Source: Corynebacterium epidermidicanis | GTDB taxonomy: Bacteria > Actinomycetota > Actinomycetes > Mycobacteriales > Mycobacteriaceae | Assembly: GCF_001021025.1 (NCBI RefSeq) | Contig: NZ_CP011541.1 | Span: 1,922,001 to 1,986,000 of the forward strand | Length of the DNA stretch: 64,000 nt | Direction: 5' to 3' | In this document: positions 17,557 to 26,751 of the stretch, in pieces | Numbering within the stretch: position 1 is the first letter of the stretch | Layout of the letters: every line of letters begins with the position of its first letter | Notes under the pieces: generated by a model | Told to the model about the DNA's origin: nothing | Databases searched by the model: none | The model's input: the letters and a program-made list of their open reading frames with translations, nothing else | Made by a program: the position numbers and the translations under genes

Positions 17557-18696
17557 CTAAAGCTGCGCCACGCTGTTAGCCACCAAGGCAGTAAAGAAGG
17601 GGATCTCTGCAGGGTAGACGAACTCATGGCGCGCATGGGCACCGGCACCATTTGCCCCAATTCCACATACGACCGGAATACCCAGCGGTGCGATGTAGTT
17701 GGCATCGCTTGCGCCCCCGACGGACACGTGATCAATTTCTCGCCCCATCTCGGTCGCCGTGCGAGCCACCAAAGCGTAAAGCTGCTGCGAGGCTGGCGTG
17801 AACTCCATCGGCGGCCGATTCCATTCCTTACGCACGTCCATCTTCACCCGGGGATCCGACCAGGTGATGAGGTCGAATTCCTTATCTAAGCGGTGCATTT
17901 CCGCCTCGGTCCGAATGCGAATGTCCAACATTGCGGTCGCTTTTCCAGCGACGACGTTGCTGCCGGTGCCACCGTCGATAAGGCCAACGTTGATGGTAGT
18001 ACCGGCTTCCTCGGAAGCTAGTTGCGTCGCCGCGAGGCACCACTGCATGAGCGCGGTGATTGCGCTGGCACCGTCCTGCGGATTCAGCCCGGCGTGGGAT
18101 TCGACGCCAGTGGCGGTCACCGTGACCAGCCCAACGCCCTTGCGGGCAGTTTTCACTTTGCCCTCATGAGACGCTTCGAAAACAAACGCGGCCGTGCTGG
18201 TGCGAGCTTCCTCCTCGATGATTGGCCTCGAGGTCAGCGACCCAATTTCTTCATCGCCGTTGATGACCAAGGTGATGGGCGGATGCGCGATGTTGTTGGC
18301 TTGCAGACCGCGAATTACCCAGATCGCCTGGACTAGGCCAGTTTTCATATCGAAGATACCAGGCCCGGTGAGCTTCAGGCCGTCCTGCTGTACTGCCTCG
18401 CCCCATTCGGACAGTGTTCCCCTGGGCCACACGGTGTCGTAGTGACCGACCAAGAGAACTTTGCCTGGTTGGTCACCTGGCACGCGCACAACGAGGTGGC
18501 TACCCAATTCGGGTTGCGGATGCTCTTCGAGTTGGTACCCAGGGGCAAGCCGGTCGGCGAGGATCTCGCGGATCTTCGTCAGGCCGTCGTCTAGCCCGGC
18601 GCGATCGCGACTGTAGGTTTCTACCGAAACCAGCGAGAGAATATCCGCGGTGATCTCTTCCAGATGGTCAGTGAAGTATGCGTGGAGTTTATCCAT
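17557..18696 (-). CDS. M20-family metallopeptidase (carboxypeptidase G2-like)
   Basis: 379 residues with the two-zinc M20 site: H85 and D87 in VGHYDTVWP, D116 in GIFDMKTG, the E149/E150 pair in NGDEEIGS, and a late His in GAHARHEF near 354-357. The dimerisation domain sits between. Carboxypeptidase G2 (glutamate carboxypeptidase) removes C-terminal Glu from folate-type compounds, and AbgAB does the same for p-aminobenzoyl-glutamate. ATG 18696 has GGAG nine bases upstream and lies 18 bases after the AbgT-family transporter gene. The pair fits import and hydrolysis of p-aminobenzoyl-glutamate or another acyl-amino acid. No signal peptide is seen, so it is cytoplasmic. Confidence 0.8.
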   Translation of the reverse strand: MDKLHAYFTDHLEEITADILSLVSVETYSRDRAGLDDGLTKIREILADRLAPGYQLEEHPQPELGSHLVVRVPGDQPGKVLLVGHYDTVWPRGTLSEWGEAVQQDGLKLTGPGIFDMKTGLVQAIWVIRGLQANNIAHPPITLVINGDEEIGSLTSRPIIEEEARTSTAAFVFEASHEGKVKTARKGVGLVTVTATGVESHAGLNPQDGASAITALMQWCLAATQLASEEAGTTINVGLIDGGTGSNVVAGKATAMLDIRIRTEAEMHRLDKEFDLITWSDPRVKMDVRKEWNRPPMEFTPASQQLYALVARTATEMGREIDHVSVGGASDANYIAPLGIPVVCGIGANGAGAHARHEFVYPAEIPFFTALVANSVAQL

Positions 18697-18713
18697 TTTC
18701 AGCTCTCCTTTTT

Positions 18714-20279
18714 CTAGAAACCGAATGGCAAGCCGGCCAGGTACCACACCATAAAGAGGGCGACCCAGACCACCCAAACGACACCTGCCAGGGGCAGCGT
18801 GAAGGATGCGAGTGTTCCGATTCCAGCCGACTTCTTGTAGTTCTGGATAAAGCCCAGCGCCATGACGAAGTACGGGCTCATTGGGGTCACGCAGTTGGTG
18901 ACAGAGTCGGCGACACGGTACATCGCCTGGGTCGCTTCCGGTTCGATTCCCAGCAGCATCAGCATCGGAATAAATACTGGCGCGGCGAGTGCCCACATGG
19001 CAGAACCACTTGTCAGCACCAGGTTCATGATCGAAATGATAATCGCCATACCCAGCAGGATTGCCCAGCCAGGGGCGTTGATGTTTTTGAACACCGTCGC
19101 GCCGTGAATGGCGATAACTTGCCCGATACCGGTCCACTTGAAGTACGCCAAGAACTGCGCAATGGCGAAGAAGAGCACCAGGATCGGTGCCATCGATTTG
19201 AAGCCGTCGCTCATAGCAGGCAGTACGTCGCTGAGCTTGCCGTAGGTACCCACGGACTTGCCGTAGGTGTAGCCAATAACTGCAAAGAACAGTCCGATGA
19301 CGCCGGCCATGCCCTCCATGACTGGAGACTTCAGGATTCCGCCGTCGGCACCTCGGAATGGCGAACCAGGGATAGCCAATGCTGCGGCGAGCAGCGCGAA
19401 GAACACTAATGCTGCCAACCCGGCGCGTGCGAGCGCGCGACGCTCTGCTGCCGAGACGTCGTAGTTTTTGCTTACCTCTGCTTCTGCAACGTAGTCGTGG
19501 TCTACATCCAGGTCCGGACGCTTGGCCAGGATCTTTTCCACCACGATGGTGATCACCAGGGCGACGACGATGGAAGAAACCAGGGAGAAGAAGTAATTAG
19601 CCGTTGGATTCATGCTGCCAGCAGGATCGATCGTGTGGATCGCGGCAGTAGAAATGGTGGAAAGCAGGATGTCCGTTGGGGTGATAGATGGCGAGGCATC
19701 GTAGCCAGCAGACACGGATACGAAGGCGACGATACAGCCGAGGATCGGGCTGCGACCGAGCGACCGGAACACGATGCCACCGAGTGGAATGAGGGTGACA
19801 TAAGCGGCGTCACCGGCCACGTGTCCGATCATGCCTGCGTAAGCCAGCGCAAAGGTAGTGTAGCGTGCCGGCACCTTGGTCACGGTGAGGCGCAGTACAG
19901 AATCGAACAGCCCACTCTTTTCGGCTACCACGATGCCCAGCATCGTGGTCAAAATGGTGGCCAACGGTGGGAAATCCGCGAAATTCTTGACGATATCGCC
20001 AATGATTACTTCCGCGCCCTGCTGGGTGAGCAGGGACTTCACCACTACTTTCTTTCCATCCGCAGGGTTGATTGCGTCCACCCCGAAATGGTTAAGGACG
20101 GCGCTGAGCAGCACAAGGAGGAAAGAAAGGATGCAGAACAGCCAAAATGGGTGAGGAAGCTTGTTCCCCCACTCCTCGATGACGTTGATGGATCGGAAGG
20201 CAAAATTGATGAGCCTACCTCCCGCGACTTGTTGTTGTGAGTTGCGTGGTTGAACTCCGGCACTGCCAGACATTTTCAT
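18714..20279 (-). CDS. AbgT-family transporter
   Basis: 521 residues with 10-12 membrane helices. Family landmarks include NKLPHPFWLFCILSFLLV near residue 40, GMIGHVAGDAAYVTLIPL, and SGSAMWALAAPVFIPM with a second re-entrant region, DSVTNCVTPMSPYF. AbgT of E. coli imports p-aminobenzoyl-glutamate; MtrF/YdaH relatives have been reported to export sulfonamides. The operon with an M20 peptidase supports import. Two ATGs (20279 and 20273) lie behind GGAGAAAGGGG and either could serve. It is divergent from an Lrp/AsnC regulator, the likely controller. Confidence 0.85.
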   Translation of the reverse strand: MKMSGSAGVQPRNSQQQVAGGRLINFAFRSINVIEEWGNKLPHPFWLFCILSFLLVLLSAVLNHFGVDAINPADGKKVVVKSLLTQQGAEVIIGDIVKNFADFPPLATILTTMLGIVVAEKSGLFDSVLRLTVTKVPARYTTFALAYAGMIGHVAGDAAYVTLIPLGGIVFRSLGRSPILGCIVAFVSVSAGYDASPSITPTDILLSTISTAAIHTIDPAGSMNPTANYFFSLVSSIVVALVITIVVEKILAKRPDLDVDHDYVAEAEVSKNYDVSAAERRALARAGLAALVFFALLAAALAIPGSPFRGADGGILKSPVMEGMAGVIGLFFAVIGYTYGKSVGTYGKLSDVLPAMSDGFKSMAPILVLFFAIAQFLAYFKWTGIGQVIAIHGATVFKNINAPGWAILLGMAIIISIMNLVLTSGSAMWALAAPVFIPMLMLLGIEPEATQAMYRVADSVTNCVTPMSPYFVMALGFIQNYKKSAGIGTLASFTLPLAGVVWVVWVALFMVWYLAGLPFGF

Positions 20280-20445
20280 CCCCTTTCTCCGCTCGTGAAT
20301 ACATCTATGACCTCACTTACCCAAGATTAGGCAAGCGACTTGGATCACAGTAGACCATGAATTGGCGAATACAATCAACGACGGGGTATAGATTGCAAGA
20401 AAATAAACCCCCGTTCCCAAGTAGTCCCACAAAAAGACGAAAACC

Positions 20446-21447
20446 ATGCTCAATCGCACTGACTTAGACATCATTGGCGCCCTGTTCTACGACCCCCGCG
20501 CCAGCATCGACACCCTAGCCCACGTCGCCGACGTCTCTCCCTCGACTGCGTCACGACGCCTAAAACAGCTCATCGACAGCCATCGGGTCCACATCGTTGG
20601 TGAGGTAGCCTGGCAACTCTTTTCCGACTCCTACCCCGTCCACGCCTGGATCCGCGTCCTTGGCACCGACATCACCAGCGTTGCCCGAACCATCGCGGCC
20701 CTGCCCGAGGCCCAGCATGTAGCGACAATCTTTGGCAGGGAACCAATTTTTACCACCTTGAATGCGCGATCTGACTCAGCATTGCTGCAGCTTATCGACG
20801 ACATCCAGCAAATACCCGGTGTCTCCACCGTCATGACCCTGCCGATCTTGACATGGGCAGCTAAAGCCTCTGGCTGGAACCCCCGATTGTTGAGCGATTC
20901 CCAAGTAAGTCAGATCCCCCACCCACAAGACTTCCCTACCCGGGCTCAACCAGCTGGCTTTGCACCCACCAAGACCGAACTCACAGCGTTGCGAGGACTC
21001 CAGCGAAACGGCCGCTTTACGGCGGCTGAACTAAGCACGTTGGCAAAGGTGTCAGCGCCGACTGCTCAGCGCACAATCAACCGCATCATTGACCGGGGTT
21101 GGCTTCGGCCGCGTGTCGAATGCAACCTGGCAGACATCGGCATTACCTGCAGATTCTTAGTCCGGATCCAGACGGACCCGCAGCACACCGAAGCGGTACT
21201 CCGCGCAGTATCATCCCACCCGGCGAACCGATTTGTCACGCAAGTTGCAGGTGACGCCGACATTTTCGCCGTCGGCGTCTGCACGGATCGCCAGGAACTC
21301 GCTCGAATCATCAACGAGGATCTCGCGAACATCCCTGGGGTACGCGGGACTCGAACAGACATCATCGCTAGGGACTGGAAACGCTACTGGCACACACTGG
21401 GGCCCGACGGTGAGCTCGGTGATTTCCGCCCGCCGAAGGTGCGGTAG
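20446..21447 (+). CDS. Double-length Lrp/AsnC-family transcriptional regulator
   Basis: 333 residues, twice the usual ~150 of the family. It contains two HTH units, DLDIIGALFYDPRASIDTLA near residue 5 and ELTALRGLQRNGRFTAAELS near 180. Each is followed by an AsnC-type ligand domain (the second with HPANRFVTQVAGDADIFAVG). Internal duplication gives a protein that could act as a dimer-equivalent monomer. Divergence from the AbgT-M20 pair suggests it senses an amino acid or product of the peptidase. The stop codon overlaps the terminator shared with the convergent ABC operon. Confidence 0.85.
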   Translation: MLNRTDLDIIGALFYDPRASIDTLAHVADVSPSTASRRLKQLIDSHRVHIVGEVAWQLFSDSYPVHAWIRVLGTDITSVARTIAALPEAQHVATIFGREPIFTTLNARSDSALLQLIDDIQQIPGVSTVMTLPILTWAAKASGWNPRLLSDSQVSQIPHPQDFPTRAQPAGFAPTKTELTALRGLQRNGRFTAAELSTLAKVSAPTAQRTINRIIDRGWLRPRVECNLADIGITCRFLVRIQTDPQHTEAVLRAVSSHPANRFVTQVAGDADIFAVGVCTDRQELARIINEDLANIPGVRGTRTDIIARDWKRYWHTLGPDGELGDFRPPKVR

Positions 21448-21473
21448 GGGGCTGAAAGGTGAAGGCCCCTACC
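21443..21473. terminator. Bidirectional terminator overlapping the Lrp stop codon
   Basis: GGTAGGGG (21443-21450) pairs with CCCCTACC (21466-21473) across a 15-base loop. It sits between the convergent Lrp and ABC-ATPase genes and includes the Lrp stop codon. No T-run follows. Confidence 0.55.
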
Positions 21474-21481
21474 ACCTCCGG

Positions 21482-22396
21482 CTAGAAGCTCAGCACCCGC
21501 CGGAATTCAAAGCGAACTTCGTCCCCGATCGCTACCTGAGTCGGGCTCATAGCGCGGAATTCGAGCCCGTCTGATTCGATAGTGAGTGAAAAACCAGTGC
21601 GATCGAATAGCGCCGAACGGACCGTTCCGCGTCGAGTGCCATCTTCGTCAACGACCACGTCTGCGGGCAGAACGGCTTCCCCTGTGGGCAAAACCGTAGC
21701 ATCCCCCATGAAGGCAGCCACGAAAGCGGATACCGGGGAGTTGAGAATGTTACTTGAGGTGCCGATTTGTTGGATGGCGCCGTCGGCAAGCACCACTACG
21801 CGGTCGGCAAGCGCAAGGGCTTCGGAGCGGTCGTGAGTGACGTGGACTGCGGTGAGGCCCTGGCGGCGCACTAGGGAGAGAATGTCGCGTCGCAAGGAAT
21901 CCCGCAGGGGTTCGTCGAGGGCGGACAGCGCTTCGTCGAGAAGTAGGACCCGTGGTGAGGACACGATTGCGCGGGCTAGAGCTACTCGCTGCCGCTGGCC
22001 TCCCGACAAGCTCGCCGGGGAACGCTTGTCAAACCCAGAAAGCCCTACGAGAGCTAACGCTTCGGTGACCGCTGGGGCGCTAAACTTCCGCGCCCGGCGC
22101 AGCGGGTACGCCACGTTTTCGAACACGCTCATGTGTGGCCACACCGCGTGCTGTTGGAACACCATGCCCAATCCACGACGTTCCGGTGGCACCCCATCCA
22201 TCGGGGCACCACCGATGGACACGGTTCCGGAAGACGGCGTTACGAATCCAGCGATGGTGCGCAACAGCGTGGTTTTGCCCGAGCCGGAGGGCCCAACCAG
22301 GCAAACGAATTCCCCTGGTTCGACATCAAGAGAGACTTCGGTGAGCCCCAACGTCCCATCGGGGAAAGTCACGGACACATCTGATAAAGAAATCAT
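21482..22396 (-). CDS. ABC transporter ATPase, ferric-iron (FbpC) type
   Basis: 304 residues: Walker A GPSGSGKTT at about 36-44, Q-loop in MVFQQHAVWPHMS, signature LSGGQRQR, Walker B VLLLDEAL, H-loop in VHVTHD, and a C-terminal TOBE-like domain. It powers solute uptake at the inner face of the membrane. The start overlaps the permease stop by four bases (22393-22396), and the permease and binding-protein genes overlap the same way, so all three are co-translated. The Asp of the usual DEP after Walker B is kept while Pro is Ala (DEALSALD), a common variant. The iron assignment comes from the binding protein and the DtxR-like site. Confidence 0.85.
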   Translation of the reverse strand: MISLSDVSVTFPDGTLGLTEVSLDVEPGEFVCLVGPSGSGKTTLLRTIAGFVTPSSGTVSIGGAPMDGVPPERRGLGMVFQQHAVWPHMSVFENVAYPLRRARKFSAPAVTEALALVGLSGFDKRSPASLSGGQRQRVALARAIVSSPRVLLLDEALSALDEPLRDSLRRDILSLVRRQGLTAVHVTHDRSEALALADRVVVLADGAIQQIGTSSNILNSPVSAFVAAFMGDATVLPTGEAVLPADVVVDEDGTRRGTVRSALFDRTGFSLTIESDGLEFRAMSPTQVAIGDEVRFEFRRVLSF

Positions 22397-23982
22397 GAAA
22401 CTTTCTCCCTCAAAGTCACGCTGAGCGCAATCACGCCCACAACAACAAACAGCAGCGCCAATGCGCTGGCCTGGTTGTAGTCACCAGCCAGCTGGAGATT
22501 AAAGACCTGCACACCGAGGGTGGTCGTCCCCGGAGCCACCAGCAAAATGGAAATTGTCAGCTCTCGAACCGCAGTAACCAAGACCAGTACTGCGCCCGAC
22601 AGCGCTGCGGGGATCGACATGCGTCCCGAAGTATCAAGCAGAGCCCGCAGCCGAGAGGCGCCGGAGATCCGAGCTGCTTCCTCTACCGCCAGCGAAGTTT
22701 GCTGCAACGGTGCCCGAACTGCCTGCAACACGAGAGCTGTGAAAGCACAAATGTAGGCCCCAAGAATGATCCATCGCGTGTTGTATGCGCCGGTATAGCG
22801 GCCCAGAATGAGCCAACCCACGCCAATAATCAAGCCAGGCAGTGCAGTCGGTAGCAGGATCACCAGAGACATCGCCGTGTTAGACCAGTGCTTAGTTCGG
22901 GTGACGATGATCCCCGCCAGCCAGCCCAACACCCCGCACAGCACGGCTGCGGAGGCCGCGAGAACTGCGGAATTAGTAAAACCGTCGATGACCCGCGGGT
23001 TTGCCAGCGCGAGTGAAAAATTGGCCAGTGAAATATTGTCCAAAGTAAACGGAACGCCTGGCGCGGGTAGCAACGAACGATACCCCAGCCCGACGAGTGG
23101 CGCGAGGGTGATCAGCAAACCGAGTGTCCACGCAAGGGCCGTCGTCAAGCCACGGGCCCGGCCGAGCGGGTAACGCTGGGTGCCGCCATCGGCCACGCTT
23201 GTCGACGCCCACATGGACACAACGTAGTCGCAGATCACCGCTGCAATGCCGAGCAGCAACAACACGACTCCAACCGTGGAGACCACCTGAAGTGGATTGG
23301 TTACGGTACCGGAATCCATGAAGCGGTAAATCATGGTCGCAAGCGTTTCGAAGCGTGCTGGTGAGCCGAGGATCGCGGGGATACCAAAATCAGCGAGGTT
23401 TGCTACCGCGGTGAGAGTGAAGGCACTGAGCAAAGCCGATCGCAACAGCGGCAACGTTACGGTGCGGATCGCTGTATAAACAGAGGCACCAGATATTCTG
23501 GCAGCCAATTCCATATCGGCCGGGATGTGGCGGAGGGCGCTCGCGATCACCAGGTAGACCACCGGGTAGGAATGCAAAATCATCAGGACGATAACCCCGT
23601 CGGCTCCGTAGATGTTCCACACCTCTTGGCCAAACCACTTGTTAATTCCTTGCCGTGGCCCGAACAACTGCATCCACGCAATTGCACCAATAAACGGAGG
23701 AACTAGCAGCGGGCTGAGCATTAACAAGCGTAAATATTTAGCGCCCCGAACATCGGTACGTTCCAGCGTCAACGCGGCAAACGTGCCGACGAGCACAGCG
23801 CCGAAACTCGAGACGATGGTGGTATAGGCAGAGTTCCAGGTAGCGGTGGCGATCCCTTGTTCTAGGAGTACGGGAATTTGATTCCCGCCTAGTGCCAGGG
23901 AAACCACCAAACCTAGTGGGGCAAGGAAAAGACCAGCGAGGACGAGCCATAGGCCCGCCCTCATGAGTCGAATCTGGGTCAC
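22393..23982 (-). CDS. ABC transporter permease, two-domain FbpB type
   Basis: 529 residues with about 12 membrane helices in two repeats. Each repeat carries an EAA-loop, ELAARISGASVYTAIRTVTLP near residue 190 (quoted in part: AARISGASVYTAI) and EEAARISGASRLRALLD near 450, which contact the ATPase. The fused double-permease form is typical of ferric-iron importers (FbpB/SfuB). It overlaps both neighbours by four bases. Confidence 0.85.
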   Translation of the reverse strand: MTQIRLMRAGLWLVLAGLFLAPLGLVVSLALGGNQIPVLLEQGIATATWNSAYTTIVSSFGAVLVGTFAALTLERTDVRGAKYLRLLMLSPLLVPPFIGAIAWMQLFGPRQGINKWFGQEVWNIYGADGVIVLMILHSYPVVYLVIASALRHIPADMELAARISGASVYTAIRTVTLPLLRSALLSAFTLTAVANLADFGIPAILGSPARFETLATMIYRFMDSGTVTNPLQVVSTVGVVLLLLGIAAVICDYVVSMWASTSVADGGTQRYPLGRARGLTTALAWTLGLLITLAPLVGLGYRSLLPAPGVPFTLDNISLANFSLALANPRVIDGFTNSAVLAASAAVLCGVLGWLAGIIVTRTKHWSNTAMSLVILLPTALPGLIIGVGWLILGRYTGAYNTRWIILGAYICAFTALVLQAVRAPLQQTSLAVEEAARISGASRLRALLDTSGRMSIPAALSGAVLVLVTAVRELTISILLVAPGTTTLGVQVFNLQLAGDYNQASALALLFVVVGVIALSVTLREKVS

Positions 23983-25007
23983 TTTATCGCTTCCTGGAAG
24001 GTAGCCGTCGCAGCCTTCTTATCAGCGGTGATCTTCTTCAAATCCTGGTCCATCAGCTTGATGTCCTTGAGAGCAGGGGCATCCTTCGGGGAGCCTGCGT
24101 CTTCGCGAACTGGCAGGTAATTTTGCTTAACTGCTAGCTCCTGGCCTTCTTTGGAAAGCAGGAATTCCAGGTACTTGGTGGCAGCTTCCTGGTTCTTGGA
24201 ACCCTTAAAGATGCCAGCTGGCTCGGTAATATAGGGCGCGCCTTCAGCAGGGTATGCCACCGCGATTGGAGACCCCTTCGCTGCCAAGTCACGCACGAGG
24301 TAGTCCACCACGATGCCAACCGGACGGGAACCGCTCGCGATTTCCTGGGATGCTGGTCCATTGGACTTTGCGATCATCGGCTTGTTCGCGCCAAGCTTCT
24401 TGATCCACTCCTCCCCCAACTGCGGATCGTTCTTCCAGGCGGATGCGTTAAAGGCTGCCGCACCGGAAACAGCTGGGTCTGGTAGGACCAGTTTGTCCAG
24501 GTACTTCGGGTCTGTCAGGTCCTGCCACGACTGAGGTTTGTCGGTGATTTGCTGGGAGTTGTAAGCGATCACTGTAGGAATGAAGCGAGTCCCGACATAG
24601 AAGCCTTCTGGATCCTTGGCCTCTTCCTTTACTTTGGAAACGTCCAACTTATCGAGCTTCAGCAGATCCCCCGCCTCAGCATAAGTTTCAAACGTTGGAG
24701 CATCAGCTGCCCAAAGAATATCCGCGCCGACGTTACCGGTCTTCTTCTCCGACTCGATACGGGCGTTCAGATCGCCGGTACCACCGCGGAAGACTTCAAC
24801 GTCAATGTTTGGGTTCTTCTCTTTGAAGGCCTTGTTGATCTCATCGACCTTTGCCTCCGGCTCGGAGGTGTAAACGGTGATCTTCGTCTTCTCCCCAGCC
24901 TTGTTTGTGCTGTTCTCGCTTGGCTGGCTTGGCTCGGCGCAAGCCCCAAGCAGAGTGGCTGCCGCAACGACGGCAACAGCTGGCTTTAGCAAATCCTTGG
25001 AAAGCAT
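23979..25007 (-). CDS. ABC transporter substrate-binding lipoprotein, ferric-iron (FbpA) type
   Basis: 342 residues. The signal peptide ends in the lipobox LLGAC (C23), so it is a lipid-anchored protein outside the membrane. The mature part starts TKITVYTSEPEAKVDEI and contains GGTGDLNARIESE, GADILWAADAPTFE, and a Tyr-rich C-lobe (TRFIPTVIAYNS, VDYLVRDLA), as in type-2 periplasmic iron-binding proteins. ATG 25007 has GGGAGA upstream. First gene of the operon, with a DtxR-like box about 60 bases upstream, which supports iron or an iron complex as ligand. Confidence 0.85.
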   Translation of the reverse strand: MLSKDLLKPAVAVVAAATLLGACAEPSQPSENSTNKAGEKTKITVYTSEPEAKVDEINKAFKEKNPNIDVEVFRGGTGDLNARIESEKKTGNVGADILWAADAPTFETYAEAGDLLKLDKLDVSKVKEEAKDPEGFYVGTRFIPTVIAYNSQQITDKPQSWQDLTDPKYLDKLVLPDPAVSGAAAFNASAWKNDPQLGEEWIKKLGANKPMIAKSNGPASQEIASGSRPVGIVVDYLVRDLAAKGSPIAVAYPAEGAPYITEPAGIFKGSKNQEAATKYLEFLLSKEGQELAVKQNYLPVREDAGSPKDAPALKDIKLMDQDLKKITADKKAATATFQEAIK

Positions 25008-25067
25008 GAATTGGTTCTCCCGTTTTCGATCAACGAAGCAGCACTTTTGTGCAACTAGCCATCTTGG

Positions 25068-25086
25068 TATGGGTAGCCTAACTTCG
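25068..25086. promoter_or_regulatory. Candidate DtxR/IdeR iron box
   Basis: TATGGGTAGCCTAACTTCG matches 13 of 19 positions of the DtxR consensus, including an unbroken TAGCCTAAC core. It lies 61 bases upstream of the FbpA-like gene, where DtxR-Fe2+ would block transcription when iron is plentiful. Confidence 0.6.
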
Positions 25087-25099
25087 CAGGACTTGGTTC

Positions 25100-25619
25100 C
25101 AAATGGGGGTGACTCCAGCTTGAGGCAGAAATTGATCGGCGCTTGTTGGCGCTGCTCTCGGTGCTAAATTGCCGTGACTTATGCTACCGGAGGGATTGAT
25201 TGGCTCGCTCCGAGCTGTTCCAGACTAGGAAATGGGAGGAAGCGGTGTGAGCGAGGAGGTATGTTTGCTGTTTCGTCGGGCCCATCCACGAAAGCAATGC
25301 ACTCTCGGGATTCTAATTCGCCGATTACATGCTCATACTTTCAATAATGCCACCTGTACCTCGTCAGGGTTGCTGTGCGATACACCCTTGTGCCGAATCA
25401 TAATACCATCACAGCTAGGCAAAGCTGTCTAATTGATGTATGTTCATCTCCAGGATCCAGAAGCCTGGCCGATAGGCCCTTTACCTGGCCAGCTGGCAAC
25501 CGCACGATCGCCCTGCCCGCACAGATTTCGTGGACCAGGACATGAACGGTGCCCGTAAGGGGAGATCCGCCTCGCTCAAACCGAGTTGAGGAACTGCGAT
25601 CCTTTCAGGGAGAATCCCG
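25100..25619. other. Gene-poor region, no supported feature
   Basis: About 520 bases. Short open frames exist on both strands (for example 25232-25432) but have no recognisable protein features or good ribosome-binding sites. GGCCGATAGGCC near 25466-25477 is a small hairpin; I could not assign a riboswitch or tRNA. Confidence 0.5.
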
Positions 25620-26012
25620 ATGTCTGAATTCTGTGAGCGATTTGAGACAGGACATAATCTGTTTTACAAACTCGCGATTGCAAGCTTAAACAGGCAGAAT
25701 CCCACGGTTTCGTTTCGCATTCTTACACAACATGGAAATATGTTCACCGCCAGCATTCTTGGTGGTGAACCGGTTTGGTGTTGGATGCACAACCAGGAGA
25801 CTGCTACCCGGATCGTCGCAATTGCTGAATCCGGTGGCGAATGGAGGTTCGACCCCTCGTTGCGAATCATTCTCGCCCGCCTTGCCAACGGCAAGCATTC
25901 TGGCCCAAAGCCCACAGATCGTGCCTCTCGGAACCCACAGGTTGCTGCAACAGCTTCGCGACGCCCCACAGTGCATAACGAAGCCGATCTACGCCGACTT
26001 ACGCCCGATTAG
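25620..26012 (+). CDS. Hypothetical small protein
   Basis: 130 residues, ATG 25620 with CAGGGAGAATCCC giving a fair ribosome-binding site. The middle part (TASILGGEPVWCWMHNQE, WRFDPSLRIILARL) looks folded; the tail after residue 95 is polar and Arg/Pro-rich. No family recognised and no gene partner within 500 bases. Weakly supported; it may not be translated. Confidence 0.35.
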   Translation: MSEFCERFETGHNLFYKLAIASLNRQNPTVSFRILTQHGNMFTASILGGEPVWCWMHNQETATRIVAIAESGGEWRFDPSLRIILARLANGKHSGPKPTDRASRNPQVAATASRRPTVHNEADLRRLTPD

Positions 26013-26751
26013 CGAGCGTCAAGATTAGGGTCGGTCACCGCGTAAGCATTACGACTGTCCGCCAGATCTAACTTGACACCTCACTCCCGTCGCGGAGATC
26101 ATCCCCCGGTGTGCAGTCGCAGTATGTATGCACTCTTCCGCAACACACACCACCGAGCACCTACCCACTCAATAGCCGAAAATGTCACACTAAGCGCGTA
26201 ACAAAGCAGGGAACACACCAGCCAAATTCCTGAGCGTATCCAGCTTAAATACCGGCGATTCTAGAATAAAGATTCTAGTTTTGCAGTCTTATGTCCACCC
26301 TTCCCCCTAAGATCATCACGCAAAGGAAAAAGGAGAGGTTATCCGCAGTGCCTAAACCAATCTCAACCGCCAGAACAATCTCGAGCCAAAAGCTTTTACC
26401 AGTTTCCAGCACCTCGAAAACTCCCGATCGCTTTTCACCCGCATGCATAAACTTCTACGCTTTCGAACTCCACCATGAGCCCCGCGATGAAAATCTTGCC
26501 TCCAGCGAGTGGCATTAAAACTGGCAAGCCTGTTACTTGCACAGCTCTATTAGCAGCGCTGACTCAGACGGCCTCACCTACCTCAGCCTAGCGAGTAAAG
26601 CACTCACGGAAGAAGCCGGCCCACTTCAGCCATACCGCTATTCCCAAACTATTTACTAGTCCCTAACCGTGGGTAGCACGATCGCTAATTACTACCCGCT
26701 TTCGATCATTCGCCCTGCGCTCCATCAAGCCACCACTTAGGATTAATAGGT
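26013..26751. other. Long non-coding stretch upstream of the helicase-nuclease genes
   Basis: 740 bases without a convincing gene. A 75-codon open frame (26291-26518) is basic and low in complexity, and other short frames around 26480-26660 overlap in a way that could be a decayed gene. CTAGAAT-AAAG-ATTCTAG followed by TTTT (26261-26284) is the only clear structure. The promoter of the downstream operon is presumably near 26690-26750. Confidence 0.4.
26261..26284 (+). terminator. Possible weak hairpin terminator
   Basis: A 7-bp perfect stem (26261-26267 with 26272-26278) with a 4-base loop, followed by a short T-run. The stem is AT-rich, so it would be weak. It is not clear which transcript it would end. 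Confidence 0.3.

Noticed and set aside
17557..19137. 526-codon version of the M20 peptidase
   Set aside because: The extra N-terminus is the antisense-like out-of-frame reading of the AbgT gene; ATG 18696 with GGAG and normal family length is right.
25440..25620. Leader of the small gene at 25620 considered as a riboswitch
   Set aside because: Only short hairpins seen; no conserved riboswitch core recognised.
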